This document shows, piece by piece, positions 9,531 through 19,617 of a stretch of 64,000 nucleotides of DNA. Below the pieces are notes generated by a model that had not been told where the DNA came from, ran no database searches, and was given only the letters and a program-made list of their open reading frames with translations. The DNA is taken from positions 290,203,147 to 290,267,146 of the forward strand of contig CM046875.1 of NCBI GenBank assembly GCA_025667525.1. Reading direction: 5' to 3'. Source of the DNA: Glebionis coronaria (Eukaryota; Streptophyta; Magnoliopsida; Asterales; Asteraceae). Numbering within the stretch: the stretch's first letter is position 1; each line of letters opens with the position of its first letter. A program made the position numbers and the translations under genes.

Positions 9531-10381
9531 CAAAAAATAAAAATAATACAAAAGAAAAAGGACCTGAACAAAGTAATTTATCCTAGTGAAGATAACTTAT
9601 AGACTGAAAATCACCATAGGGTTGCAAGCACTGTCCAATCATGCACACTTGCTTAAGCAAGATAGACATAATTGTCCTCAAGTGTCCCTTGCTAACCAAA
9701 GTTCTTAACAATGAAGTTATCTTATAAAATCCTTTGTAACTTCCCAGGTAAGCCCAATAAAAATAATACCAAGTCTCCCAACAGACCACATCCAATTCTA
9801 GGTCAAAAGGTCTTGGCAGCGTGCAAAGTATATCAACTTTGCATGCTACAGTGCCTCACGATTTAGTAAACTAACTTGTACTCACCAGTGGACACAATCT
9901 AGAATTATGATAAGAGTATTATATGAATACCCAAAAATTCCTAAATGTTTCCTAAACCTCCCCTTAAAATATGATATACATGTTGCCAACAAAATACATG
10001 CAATAAAAATTTATGTCAAGATAGGAATATCAATATTCCAACCATCATCCATAAATATGAACATGCTCCAAGTAAGCTCCAATGATCCATAAGCAACTCT
10101 GTATCCATTTGTACAATGATCATAATGGCTGTATAATTAGATAAAAAACCACAAAACTAACATATTGATGTCATCACCGTTTTAACACTTAACAACCTTA
10201 AAATAACCTTTGTTAGCGTTAAACAAATAAAGTGGAAACCCTAATTTTTCACAAAGACCAATAACAATGCATATCCTGTACATACTTTTACAATAAGTTT
10301 CAAAAACACATAATAGGTAAGATTGATCATTCCAATACTTGTAACCAAGTATTGAAATCTCCCAATATCAAAAGGTTTAGT

Positions 10382-10986
10382 TTATAAATCTGCCACATTT
10401 TCTTCTGTGTGAACCCTATCTGGTTGTATTAAACCTTTTTCAAAACAATATCTTATAAAATAATGTCTAATTTCTATGTGTTTTGTTTTAGAATGATGTA
10501 AAGGATTTTTAATAATCCCTAAAGTACTATTATTGTCTACAAAAATCTTGGTATGCATATAATTATATCCATAATCCAATAGCTGGTTCCGAATCCATAA
10601 GACTTGTCCACAACAAGCAGCTGCAACTACATATTCTACTTCAGTTGTAGGGTTGGTCACCATTTTTGTTTCTTGCATTGACAAGATATCAACCTACTCC
10701 CAAGACATTGGTATCCACCAGTTGTGGATTTTCTATCAAACTTGTCACCCCCATAGTCACTATCTGAATATACAATAAACTCCAATGGAGAATATTTTGG
10801 AAACCATAATCCCAAGGTGGAATAGCACCTAAGGTATCTAAAAATCCTCTTGACAACATGAAAATGACACTCTTTGGGAGTCACTTGATGGCGTGCACAT
10901 GTACACACAGCAAACATAATGTCAAGTCTTGAAGATGTAAGATACATCAATAACCCAATCATTGACCTATTATGACTGACATCCAC
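10382..10986 (-). pseudogene. SIRE-B RNase H, end of pol
   Basis: Pieces 10657-10986 and 10382-10684 carry the end of RT and RNase H. Motifs are RSMIGLLMYLTSSR, VYSDSDYGG (catalytic Asp), TEVEYVVAAAC (catalytic Glu, with the usual S-K-A before it changed to T-T-E-V), FVDNNSTL and TKHIEIRHY. A frameshift near 10670 and the stop at 10382 interrupt it. It would digest the RNA of the RNA:DNA hybrid. SIRE-A 3898-4678 is its homologue on the other strand. Confidence 0.9.
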
Positions 10987-11010
10987 CTCTTTTCCATCTC
11001 CAACCTTTCC

Positions 11011-11454
11011 CTAAGGGTGTTCCCTATCCATGGGTGTGCTAGCCCGTTTTTCATGTGGAGAAAAGCCAAACTTCTTCTTGATCTCTGCTACATATTTGTC
11101 TTGAGAGATGAAGATACCATCTTCTTTCTGCTGAACTTGTAATCCTAGAAAGAAGTTCATCTCTCCGATTGCACTCATCTTGAACTTGTCTGTCATGAGC
11201 TTGGAAAAGTCTTCACTCATCTTTGGACTGGAAGAGCCAAAGATGATATCATCCACATAGACCTGAACAAGTAAAAAGCCTTACCAATCTTCTTGGTGAC
11301 CAAAGTCTGATCTATGGTGCCCCTCTTGAATCTATTTTCCACCAGATAGGTGGACAATGTACCATAACATGCTCTTGGGGCTTGATGAAGTCCATACATT
11401 GCTTTCTTCACTCTCTACACCTTATCTAGATGTTCAGAATCTTCAAAGCCAGGA
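11011..11454 (-). pseudogene. SIRE-B reverse transcriptase, C-terminal part
   Basis: The part of RT after the ATH-A insertion point, in pieces 11217-11411 and 11011-11256. Motifs are YGLHQAPRA, TIDQTL, the catalytic box (here MDDIIFGSS) and KFKMSAIGEMNFFLGL, then ASTPMDREHP. A frameshift lies between the two pieces, just before the catalytic box. The first half of the domain lies 40 kb away at 51627-51907. The split occurs at the codons for the VMQPPGFED segment. Confidence 0.92.
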
Positions 11455-11459
11455 GGCTG
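11455..11459. repeat. Target site duplication GGCTG, left copy (ATH-A)
   Basis: GGCTG here and at 51622-51626. The preceding A also matches on the right (51621), so AGGCTG is possible if the LTR ends one base earlier. Deleting 11460-51626 restores continuity of the SIRE-B RT, as judged against SIRE-A 3520-3560. Confidence 0.93.
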
Positions 11460-11900
11460 TGATAGGTGTGAAAACTCCCATCCTTTTACCACTTAACTAT
11501 AATAATAACCAAGCCAAAATGTGTATTTTATGTCGTAAATGTGGGAATTATGTGTGGTTTGTGTTTTTATTGTGTTTTAGGACCAAAAGATGACAAAGGA
11601 AGAATACACGGGATTTCATGGGCTTTTATCGATGAAAACAAGAAAAGACGAAGTCAAAAGATGAAGAGTGCATAAAGAACGGAAGTCCAAGGCCTATTCT
11701 GAAGATTTATCGAAGAAAAAGTCTAAAGACGGAAGTTTAATGAAGTCGAAGAACTCAAGTCTAATTATTGAAGAAATTATAAGACAAGTTCAATTTATAT
11801 CGACAAATCACGAGACGACGTCGAGAAAGACAAAGAATTTAAATCGAGTCGAGACATGAAGAAAGAAAAAGGAAGCAACACATGCACCTCCCCACCTCCT

Positions 11901-11932
11901 ATATATACCCTCCTAATGACACATTAGGAGGG
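11901..11932 (+). promoter_or_regulatory. ATH-A LTR TATA box with a perfect hairpin next to it
   Basis: TATATA at 11902-11907 is followed directly by CCCTCCTAATG (11908-11918), loop ACA, and CATTAGGAGGG (11922-11932). That is an 11-bp perfect stem. It is conserved at 50360-50384 in the 3' LTR. With the usual spacing of about 25-30 bp the transcript would start at or just after the hairpin. Confidence 0.7.
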
Positions 11933-12444
11933 TGTTAGTTAATTAGTTCATTTTCAATTTTAGTAGGTTAGTTTTTAGAGAGAGAAAGTGTTTAACTTTC
12001 TCTCACTAGGAAAATTTCATCTTTTATTCTTTCTTGTGTGAATCAAATCTTTACTTTTAAAAACTTTAATCTTGTTTTGATCTTAATCTTCTTCTACCTT
12101 TCTTTATTTTTAAGTTGATTTTTGATTCGTTATCATCTTGATCTTTGGTTTAGTTTCATCTTGATGTTTATGTGATTAAAAACTTCATCTTTTTATTCAT
12201 CTTTAAGTTTTAATATAAATTGAGCTTTGAGCTTATCATGCTTATTGGCTTATTTTGTATTTAGTTTATTTGTGCTAAAGTTTTCTTAAAGTTTTTGTCT
12301 TTTTAAAGTTTGATTTAAAAATTGCTTATTTAATGTTTTGATAAGTTCTTATTCGTGTTTATTACCCCCTTTGTCTTATAATTAGTAAAGTTTTGAATAG
12401 TGCTTATTCAAATATTGATTATTTGGTTTTGCTTTTCACGAAGT

Positions 12445-12800
12445 GCAAGTCATCGGAAAAGGATAAACCCCTTTCCGACTGTTCATTCTGATTAGGGGTT
12501 TATACTGTCCGACACTATTATTCCGATCACAGGATCGGAAAAGGGTTTTACTTTCCGATCTGGATTCTGACGAGGGTACTTGTTTGATATTCCGATTGGC
12601 CTTGTTTTCCAGTATTCCGATAGTGTGTCTTGTATTCCGACGGTGTGTTTTTCATCATTCCGATAGCTTCGATTTTCATTATTCCGAAAGAAGTGACACT
12701 GATATTCCGATTGAGTGGATTTCGATTACATTCCGACAAAGACATTCTTACGAGGTTCATTCTGCTACATTCCGATAGGAAATTCCGACGGGATTAATTT
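12445..12800 (+). repeat. TTCCGA-rich degenerate tandem array in ATH-A 5' LTR
   Basis: ATTCCGAY or ATTCTGAY recurs about every 15-30 bp, more than a dozen times. A related array lies at 50907-51268 in the 3' LTR, with extra units there. Several ORFs read through it on both strands, but these have no support as genes. Confidence 0.85.
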
Positions 12801-13149
12801 TTTTAGTTTTATAAAGTTTTAAAGTTCCAAACGTAAGTTTTTTTTTCAAATTTTTACTTGGTTTTGTTTTTAAACAAGTTTTGTCTTAGTTTAAATTTAC
12901 TTTATTCTATCTTTAAAATTTACTCTTAATTAGATTTTAATCACTTTAATCCTTTTTCTATTTCTGTTTAAGCCATTCTTCTTGTTTGTTTAACTTGTCA
13001 TTTTATTAGAAATAGATATATTCAAACTCCCCCTTTTAGTGACCATTACCGACTATTCCACCATTAACCGTAATCAATTCGATTAGATACCGAGAATGAT
13101 ATCGAGTACACAAATGCTAAAGCAAGCTAAGCAAAAGTCATGTAATAAA

Positions 13150-13164
13150 TGGCGCCGCTGCCGG
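13150..13164 (+). other. ATH-A primer binding site
   Basis: TGGCGCCGCTGCCGG directly after the 5' LTR. Athila elements typically use a tRNA-Asp primer with this type of sequence. ATH-B has the same site at 36103-36120. Confidence 0.9.
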
Positions 13165-13317
13165 CTCTTTTCGTAAAGATTAACGGTTTTTAGTGTGAAA
13201 AATTGGATTTTGGGATCCGTTCTTTAGGGAACGTTATTTTCAAGCACAAAATTTTTTAAAAATCCAAAACAATAAAAAAGATTAAAAAATCAAAAATATT
13301 TTATTTCCTTTTAGTGT

Positions 13318-15588
13318 ATGCGTACTCGATCTAAATCTTATTTTGAGCCCGAGACTCTTAGAGACATAGATATGGCCGGTGTGCATAACAATAATAACAA
13401 CCCACCCCACCCCAATTTGAATAACAATAACAACAACAACAATGTTCCCCCACCCGACTTACGAACAACGGAGGAGCTTTGTCAACCCACCATGAACGGA
13501 CCCGGAGGACCGATTACGCCGATGCAAATCACGGCTCCTGAATATTCGTTGAAGCATCACATGATCCAGCAAGTTCAAAACGCTGGCCCTTTTCACGGAT
13601 TACCGGATGATGATGCCAAAAAACATCTCGACAAGTTTATCACCGTCACTCAAAGCATGAAATTGCCCGGTGTTTCCATGGATTTTCTTCGCCTTCACCT
13701 CTTTCCACACACTTTATCCCACCATGCCGAAAAATGGTTTGATCTTCTTCCCAAAAACTCAATTCAAACATGGACTGACATGACTAAAAAAATTTTGTCG
13801 CGCTACTTTCCACCATCCATGGTCACTAGTCTTCGCAACCAAATCAGTGGATTAACTCAAGAACCTGATGAGTCGCTTTTCGATGCTTGGGAACGATATA
13901 ATGTCTTGATCGACCGTTGTCCAAACCATAACAGGCTCCCCGTTACTTTGATTGATACTTTCTATAATGGTTTAACGTTTCGTGATCGTGATACGATTAA
14001 TGTTGCCGCCGGTGGTACATTCATGAAGAGAAGACCTGAGGAGTGTAGAGAGCTGATAGAGAACATGACCACTCACCACAAAAATTGGGATTCATCTGCA
14101 TCTTCAAGGAATAACCAGAGGGCCAATGTTTCTTCTACATCATCCAACTCAGAGATAACCGAACTTACTCGCCAAGTAGTTGAGATGAACAAAAACTTCT
14201 TAACCATGGCTACAAACCAATTTCAACAAGCTAAAGCTGTAACAACTTCTTTTGAGATTTGCGGGGGTTCTCATTCATACACCGATTGTCCTTCTACTCT
14301 TGACAATCTGGAAAATGTGTATGTCGCTAACGGTAACTTCTCTACGGGAGGCTATCAAGCACGTCCTCAAGGAGACCGTAACTCGCTAAGTTATCGTTCC
14401 AACAACTTACTATCTCCACCCGGTTTTTCTCCTCAAAACCAACACCAAAACAATTTCAACCGCAATAATCAAAGCCAACCTCGAGCTACCAATCAATATC
14501 AATCCCAAAGAAACCCATATCCACCTCAAGGAAATAATCCAGCTTACCAAGACCCACCTCTCAATCAACCCACGGTATTGAACCAAGACCTCGAAGCTTA
14601 CATGAGGACCAATAGAGAGATGTTGACGAATCTTCAAAGCCAATTCATTAACTTGAAGGGTGACATGGGGAAACAAGGGAACGATATTCGAGCCGAGCTA
14701 AGGAATGACATGGCGAAACAAGGAAATGATCTTCGAGCCGATATGAGAAACTCTATGAGCAATCAAACGAATAACTTAAGGGATATGATGGCTAGTTTTT
14801 TCCCAAGTAATCAAGCCTCTGGTTCGAGTTCTATTCCGAGTAACACCGTTGCTAATACAAGTGGGGAGATGAAAGCAATCACCACCCGAAGTGGCAAAGG
14901 TTTAAAGGAACCCGAGATTCCTACACCTACACCGGTGATTGTGACAAAGGAAAACGAGTCCCCTTATCCAATTACTCCACCTTCTACTTCCACCACTCCA
15001 CCACCCAAGGATGTGAGTGAGCATTCCATTCCTAAGCCTTCATCTCAACCCAATATACCGTATCCCTCAAGGTTGAGGAAAGAGAAGTTGAAGAACAAGG
15101 ATGATATTCAGGTTTCTAACTTTCTTAAAATGTTTAAACATCTGAATTTCAACATCTCCTTTGTCGAGGCTCTCGCTCACATGCCGAAGTATGCTAAAAT
15201 GTTTAAAGATCTTCTCAGTGATAAGGAGAAGCTTCTTGATATCGCTCAAACCCAACTTAACGAGAATTGCTCCGCAGTGCTCTTAAGGAAATTACCCACC
15301 AAACTTGGTGATCTGGGTCGTTTTCTCATTCCTTGCAACTTCCCCGGGGTAGAGAATTGTATGGCCCTAGCCGATCTAGGTGCTAGTATAAACTTAATGC
15401 CATTAAGTGTTTGGGAAGAATTATCTCTACCCGAGCTAGTCCCCACACGAATGACTTTGGAATTAGCTAACCGTACGGTTGCTTATCCAGTAGGGATAGC
15501 TGAAGATGTCTTCCTCGGTGTCGACAAATTCACCTTCCCGGCGGATTTTGTTGTCGTTGACTACGAGATTGACCCCGTGTTCCATTAA
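13318..15588 (+). CDS. ATH-A Gag plus first part of protease
   Basis: The 756-codon frame starts at the ATG at 13318 (MRTRSKSY), the usual basic start of Athila Gag. An Asn-rich stretch follows, encoded by AAC/AAT runs. The capsid part has FHGLPDDDAKKHLDKF, LFPHTLSHHAEKWF, ILSRYFPPS and DTFYNGLTFRDRDTINVAAGG. A degenerate zinc knuckle (CGGSHSYTDC) lies near residue 320. Three 15-residue repeats lie at 14662-14796, and the acidic ITTRSGK stretch follows. The aspartic protease begins at LADLGASINLMP near residue 680, with catalytic Asp in DLG. A one-base loss near 15573 ends the frame in FH-stop. The frame is unusually well kept compared with pol. Confidence 0.9.
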   Translation: MRTRSKSYFEPETLRDIDMAGVHNNNNNPPHPNLNNNNNNNNVPPPDLRTTEELCQPTMNGPGGPITPMQITAPEYSLKHHMIQQVQNAGPFHGLPDDDAKKHLDKFITVTQSMKLPGVSMDFLRLHLFPHTLSHHAEKWFDLLPKNSIQTWTDMTKKILSRYFPPSMVTSLRNQISGLTQEPDESLFDAWERYNVLIDRCPNHNRLPVTLIDTFYNGLTFRDRDTINVAAGGTFMKRRPEECRELIENMTTHHKNWDSSASSRNNQRANVSSTSSNSEITELTRQVVEMNKNFLTMATNQFQQAKAVTTSFEICGGSHSYTDCPSTLDNLENVYVANGNFSTGGYQARPQGDRNSLSYRSNNLLSPPGFSPQNQHQNNFNRNNQSQPRATNQYQSQRNPYPPQGNNPAYQDPPLNQPTVLNQDLEAYMRTNREMLTNLQSQFINLKGDMGKQGNDIRAELRNDMAKQGNDLRADMRNSMSNQTNNLRDMMASFFPSNQASGSSSIPSNTVANTSGEMKAITTRSGKGLKEPEIPTPTPVIVTKENESPYPITPPSTSTTPPPKDVSEHSIPKPSSQPNIPYPSRLRKEKLKNKDDIQVSNFLKMFKHLNFNISFVEALAHMPKYAKMFKDLLSDKEKLLDIAQTQLNENCSAVLLRKLPTKLGDLGRFLIPCNFPGVENCMALADLGASINLMPLSVWEELSLPELVPTRMTLELANRTVAYPVGIAEDVFLGVDKFTFPADFVVVDYEIDPVFH
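14662..14796 (+). repeat. 45-bp tandem repeat in ATH-A gag (3 units)
   Basis: Units at 14662, 14707 and 14752 encode DMGKQGNDIRAELRN, DMAKQGNDLRADMRN and SMSNQTNNLRDMMAS. The period of 15 residues with Leu/Ile/Met spacing suggests a helical, possibly coiled-coil, segment. Confidence 0.85.
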
Positions 15589-16697
15589 TCGTTGGACGTC
15601 CATTCTTGAGGACCGGTCGCACTCTCATTGATGTAGCCGCGGGTGAATTAATCATGAGAGTTGGTGACGATAAAATCGTCTTCAACATGGGTAAAATTTC
15701 TAAACAGCCTTCTGAAAACGAGAACATTAATTTCATTGACGTTCTTGATGAGGCTTGTGAAGAACATTTCAAAGACGCTTGTAAAATTGGTTCTTCTTCT
15801 CTACCCATTGTTGAGACCGTTGCCTCTATTGCTCCATCACTAACTCCATTTGGAGAAAGTGATTTCCTTTTGAAAGGATTTGAAGCAACTTTGGGAGATG
15901 TGGACTTACAATATGACGATTTTCCCTCCAATTGGGATGAAGACATTCGTACCATTGAGAAAATTCTCAATGAGGACCATATTTCTCCACCATCTCCTAA
16001 GGAAATCTCTATCGATGATCCGAATTTCACTATGCCTTCCATCAAAAATCCTCCGGATTTAGAGCTTAAGGATCTACTGTCTCATCTCGAATACGTGTTC
16101 CTTGAAGAAAATAAGAAGTTACCCGTCATCATCGTAAATGATTTGAAAGAAGACGAAAAATCTCGACTTATCGACGTGCTGAAGAATCACAAGAAAGCGA
16201 TTGCTTGGAAAATTTCCGATATTCATGGAATTGATCCTCACTTTTGCACACATAAAATTCTGATGGAGGACAATTTTAAACCCACTATTCAAAACCAAAG
16301 AAGGGTGAATCCCAAGATCCACGACGTTATCAAAAAAGAGGTTATCAAACTTCTTGATGCGGGAATGATCTACCCTATCTCGGATTCACCATGGGTTAGT
16401 CCGGTCCATTGTGTGCCTAAGAAAGGCGGAATCACCGTTGTGCCCAATGAAAACAACGAGTTGATTCCTACTCGTCTCGTTACAGGGTGGAGAGTTTGTA
16501 TAGACTATCGCAAACTCAATGATGCTACGAGAAAGGATCATTTTCCTCTTCCTTTCATGGATCAAATGCTCGAGCGTTTAGCGGGTAATGATTATTATTG
16601 CTTCCTAGACGGTTTCTCCAGGTATTTTCAATTTCCCATTGATCCTAAAGACCAAGAGAAAACCACATTCACTTGTCCTTATGGAACATTTTCTTAA
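15589..16697 (+). pseudogene. ATH-A protease end and reverse transcriptase first half
   Basis: After the frameshift near 15573 the frame 15606-16697 continues the protease with GRPFLRTGRTLIDV (read across the shift). It then runs through a linker and the RT N-terminal domain: MIYPISDSPWVSPVHCVPKK, ELIPTRLVTGWRVCIDYRKL, and FPLPFMDQMLERLAG with FLDGFS (catalytic Asp). A stop at 16695-16697 replaces a Tyr codon just before MPFGLCN. RT copies the element RNA. This copy cannot make a full enzyme. Confidence 0.9.
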
Positions 16698-17600
16698 AAA
16701 AGAATGCCTTTTGGCTTATGCAATGATCCTGGGACTTTCCAAAGGTGTATGATGGCTATCTTCCATGACATGGTTGAAGAAACTATGGAAGTCTCTCATG
16801 GATGATTTCTTGGCCTATGGTGATTCTTTCTCTCATTACCTTGCCAATTTAGAACGTATGCTCAAATGGTGTGAAGACACTCGTCTCGTTCTTAACTGGG
16901 AAAAATGCCATTTCATGGTAAAAGAAGGGATTGTGCTTGGATATAAAATCTCAAAAGCCGGTCTTGAAGTGGACTGTGCTAAAGTTGATGTCATAGCAAA
17001 ATTACCTCCACCTTCAACTGTGAAGGGTGTGAGAAGTATCCCTGGTCATGCGGGCTTCTATCGTCGATGCATTCAAGATTTTTCTAAAATCGCTCGCCCG
17101 ATGACCCACCTCTTGGAAAAAGATACTCCCTTTATTTTTTCTAAAGAGTGTATTGAATCCTTCAATCTACATAAGCACAAGCTAACTAAGGCACCGGTCT
17201 TGGTTACACCTAATTGGGAGCTACCTTTTGAATTGATGTGCGATGCTAGCGACTTTACCATTGGAGCGGTTTTGGGCCAAAGAGTGAACAAACAATTCCA
17301 ACCAATCCATTATGCTAGCAAGACAATGACGGGGCTCAATTGCATTATACCACTACCGAAAAAGAGCTTTTAGCTGTAGTGTATGCCTTTGAAAAATTTC
17401 GACCCTATCTTGTCCTTTCCACCACCATTGTCTATACTGACCATTCCGCGTTGAAGTACTTGTTAACTATACAAGATTCCAAGCCAAGACTTCTTCGTTG
17501 TGTTTTGCTCCTTCAAGAACCTAAAATCGAAATTCGGGACAAAAGTGAGCGGAAAACCTAGATGCGGATCATCTAAGTCGACTTGAGGATCCTTATCAAG
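16698..17600 (+). pseudogene. ATH-A reverse transcriptase second half and RNase H
   Basis: The MPFGLCN segment continues at 16703. A 2-bp duplication near 16795 moves the frame into the piece that ends at 17373. The catalytic box is LMDDFLAYG where F-M-D-D is expected. RNase H begins at [17 protein letters not shown] (catalytic Asp). A one-base loss near 17335 shifts the frame again to 17340-17561, which carries [20 protein letters not shown] (catalytic Glu) and [10 protein letters not shown] (Asp). A further frameshift follows at about 17555. Confidence 0.88.
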
Positions 17601-18981
17601 GGGATCATCCGAATCAAGAGATCAAACACTCTTTTCCCCTTGAGGCCTTAATGTCTATCAACTCCAATCTTGATGAAACCCCGTGGTTTGTGGACATTGC
17701 AAACTACTTAGCGGGTGGTATTCACATCAAATTGTTAACATCCCAACAAAAGAAGAAGTTCTTTAGAGATGTTAAGTTCTTTAGAGATGTTAAGACTTAC
17801 TTTTGGGATAACCCTTATCTCTTCAAACAATGTGCTGATCTGTTTATTCGTCGGTGTGTTGATTGGCCGACAACTTTATTAATCCTTGAAGCTTGTCATA
17901 AAGGACCCACCGGTGGTCACTTTGGTCCCAACTACACCGCGAAGAAAGTGTTTGACTCGGGATTCTATTGGCCCACCATATATCGTGACGCTCACGAGAT
18001 GGTTAAAAATTGTGATGCTTGCCAAAGCCAAGGCAAGATCACACATAAAGATGAGATGCCTCAAAATTTCATACAAGAATGTGAAATCTTTGATGTATGG
18101 GGTATCGACTTTATAGGGCCATTTCCATCATTCAAAGGGACCAAGTATATCCTCGTAGCCGTTGACTACGTATCTAAATGGGTTGAAGCTAAGGCTCTCC
18201 CTACTAACGGTGCGAGGGTGGTTGTGAACTTTTTGAAGCATCTTTTTGCTCGATTCGGTGTTCCTCGTGCTATCATTAGTGACCGCGGGACTCATTTTAG
18301 CAATGATCAATTTGCTCGAGTCATGGCTAAGTACGGTGTCAATCACCATCTTTCCACCGCTTATCATCCTAAAACAAATGGTCAAGCCGAAATATCTAAC
18401 CATGGATTGAAACGAATTCTTGAGCGAACTGTGGGAAAGCATCGTGCCTCGTGAGCCGATAAGTTAGACGATGCTTTGTGGGCTTTCTGTACAGCATATA
18501 AGACACCAATTGGCTGCACTCCATATCGTCTTGTGTACGGGAAGGCATGCCACCTCCCTATTGAGCTAGAACATAGGCGTACTGGGCCTTGAAGTGGGCC
18601 AATTTTGATATCAACAAAGACGGTGATCTTCGGAAGATTCAACTCAACGAGCTCAATGAACTGAGGAATGAAACTTACGAGACTTCTTTGATCTACAAGG
18701 AGAAGACAAAAATCATCCATGATTCAAGGATTAAGAACCGAGAGTTCCACGTTGGTGATCAAGTTTTACTCTTTAACTCTCGATTGTAGATTTTCTCGGG
18801 CAAGCTAAAGAGCCGTTGGTCTGGTCCATTCACCGTCGCCAAAGTCTTTCCCTATGGCACCATTGAGCTTTCTTAGCCAAATGGGCCAAATTTTAAAGTG
18901 AATGGCCAGTGTGTGAAGCTGTATTTTTGTGAGGACATCTCTCATGAGATGATTCCATCCCTCAACATGTTTCCCTTGAAT
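17601..18981 (+). pseudogene. ATH-A integrase
   Basis: This integrase inserts element DNA and belongs to the retroviral-type DDE family. The piece 17651-18454 has the zinc finger ([10 protein letters not shown] and CDACQ), WGIDFIGPF (Asp 1), [10 protein letters not shown] (Asp 2) and [10 protein letters not shown] (Glu), so all catalytic residues are kept. A TGA replaces Trp at 18452-18454 before [11 protein letters not shown]. More stops and a shift occur at 18590, 18787 and 18874. The C-terminal part has [12 protein letters not shown] and [14 protein letters not shown]. An 18-bp exact tandem duplication at 17756-17791 repeats KFFRDV. Pol ends near 18981. Confidence 0.9.
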
Positions 18982-19617
18982 TAGTTCGGGGTCGAGTCAG
19001 GCTCGTGACTCAGTTAACAAAAACAAGCGCTTCTCGGGAGGCAATCCGTTGATCTGTCCTTTACCATTTTCATAATAAGTGTAGGGGAGCCCCGTATGTG
19101 TTTGTTGTCTTGTTTCTAATAATGTGCAGGGATTAAGGTTTCAAAGAGAACTTCTGATGACATTTGACGAACCGTGATCCCGTGTACCCATCTTCCCGGT
19201 TCTATTCTAGACTCTTTTGATTCACTATTTTATATTCTTCAATATTAAAATAGTAATCACTATAGTTGTCCTTTCCTTAGCAAGATTTAAACAAAGTGCA
19301 CAATGTCCTAAGTGTAGGGGAGTTTACTCCCACATGCTTAAACATTGAGGACAATGTTTATATCAAGTGTAGGGGGACTTCTATCGAAGTAAGTGGGCTT
19401 TTTCATTAATTTGTCCTCATTTTAACCGGAAAATTTGATTTTTCGACATTTTTCAAAATTCTTAATCTATTTTGGCCTAATAGTTTTTCCTTTGTTATTG
19501 TTATTTATTTTCTTTGCTAAAATAAAGTTTAATAAAATGGTTTTAAATTTTTCAACGTCATGAATCTTTTGACTCAACCCGAGTTTACTTATCTAAGTTT
19601 ACTCTAGCTAGTATCCT
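18982..19617 (+). other. ATH-A post-pol non-coding region, first part
   Basis: No ORF of note. The sequence TCGGGGTCGAGTCAGGCTCG right after pol and the later CATTGAGGACAATGTTTA are also found in ATH-C (reverse strand, 60880-61260) and in diverged form in ATH-B (42420-42840). It is thus a conserved untranslated segment of this clade. It continues after the ATH-B insertion at 48494. Confidence 0.8.
19613..19617. repeat. Target site duplication ATCCT, left copy (ATH-B)
   Basis: ATCCT here, ATCTT at 48489-48493 (one C/T change). The uninterrupted ancestral sequence is visible on the reverse strand of ATH-C near 60543-60570 (GTATCCTTAACGTG), which confirms the junction. Confidence 0.88.

Larger units (their letters stand above)
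9133..10381 (-). other. SIRE-B non-coding spacer between RNase H and the post-pol gene
   Basis: About 1.25 kb with no convincing ORF. It contains the element-wide segment also seen in SIRE-A (9590-9905), a 21-bp motif array at 9414-9530, and TATA and CCAAT elements just before the post-pol gene. The last residues of pol after the stop at 10382 lie at 10310-10380, outside an open frame. Confidence 0.75.
11460..13147 (+). repeat. ATH-A 5' LTR
   Basis: 1688 bp, starting TGATAGGTG and ending near GTAATA. The end is uncertain by one base. It is followed two bases later by the primer binding site. It contains a TATA box with a hairpin (11901-11932) and a TTCCGA-rich array (12445-12800). The partner LTR at 49912-51621 is 1710 bp, and the length difference lies partly in the array. 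Confidence 0.93.
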
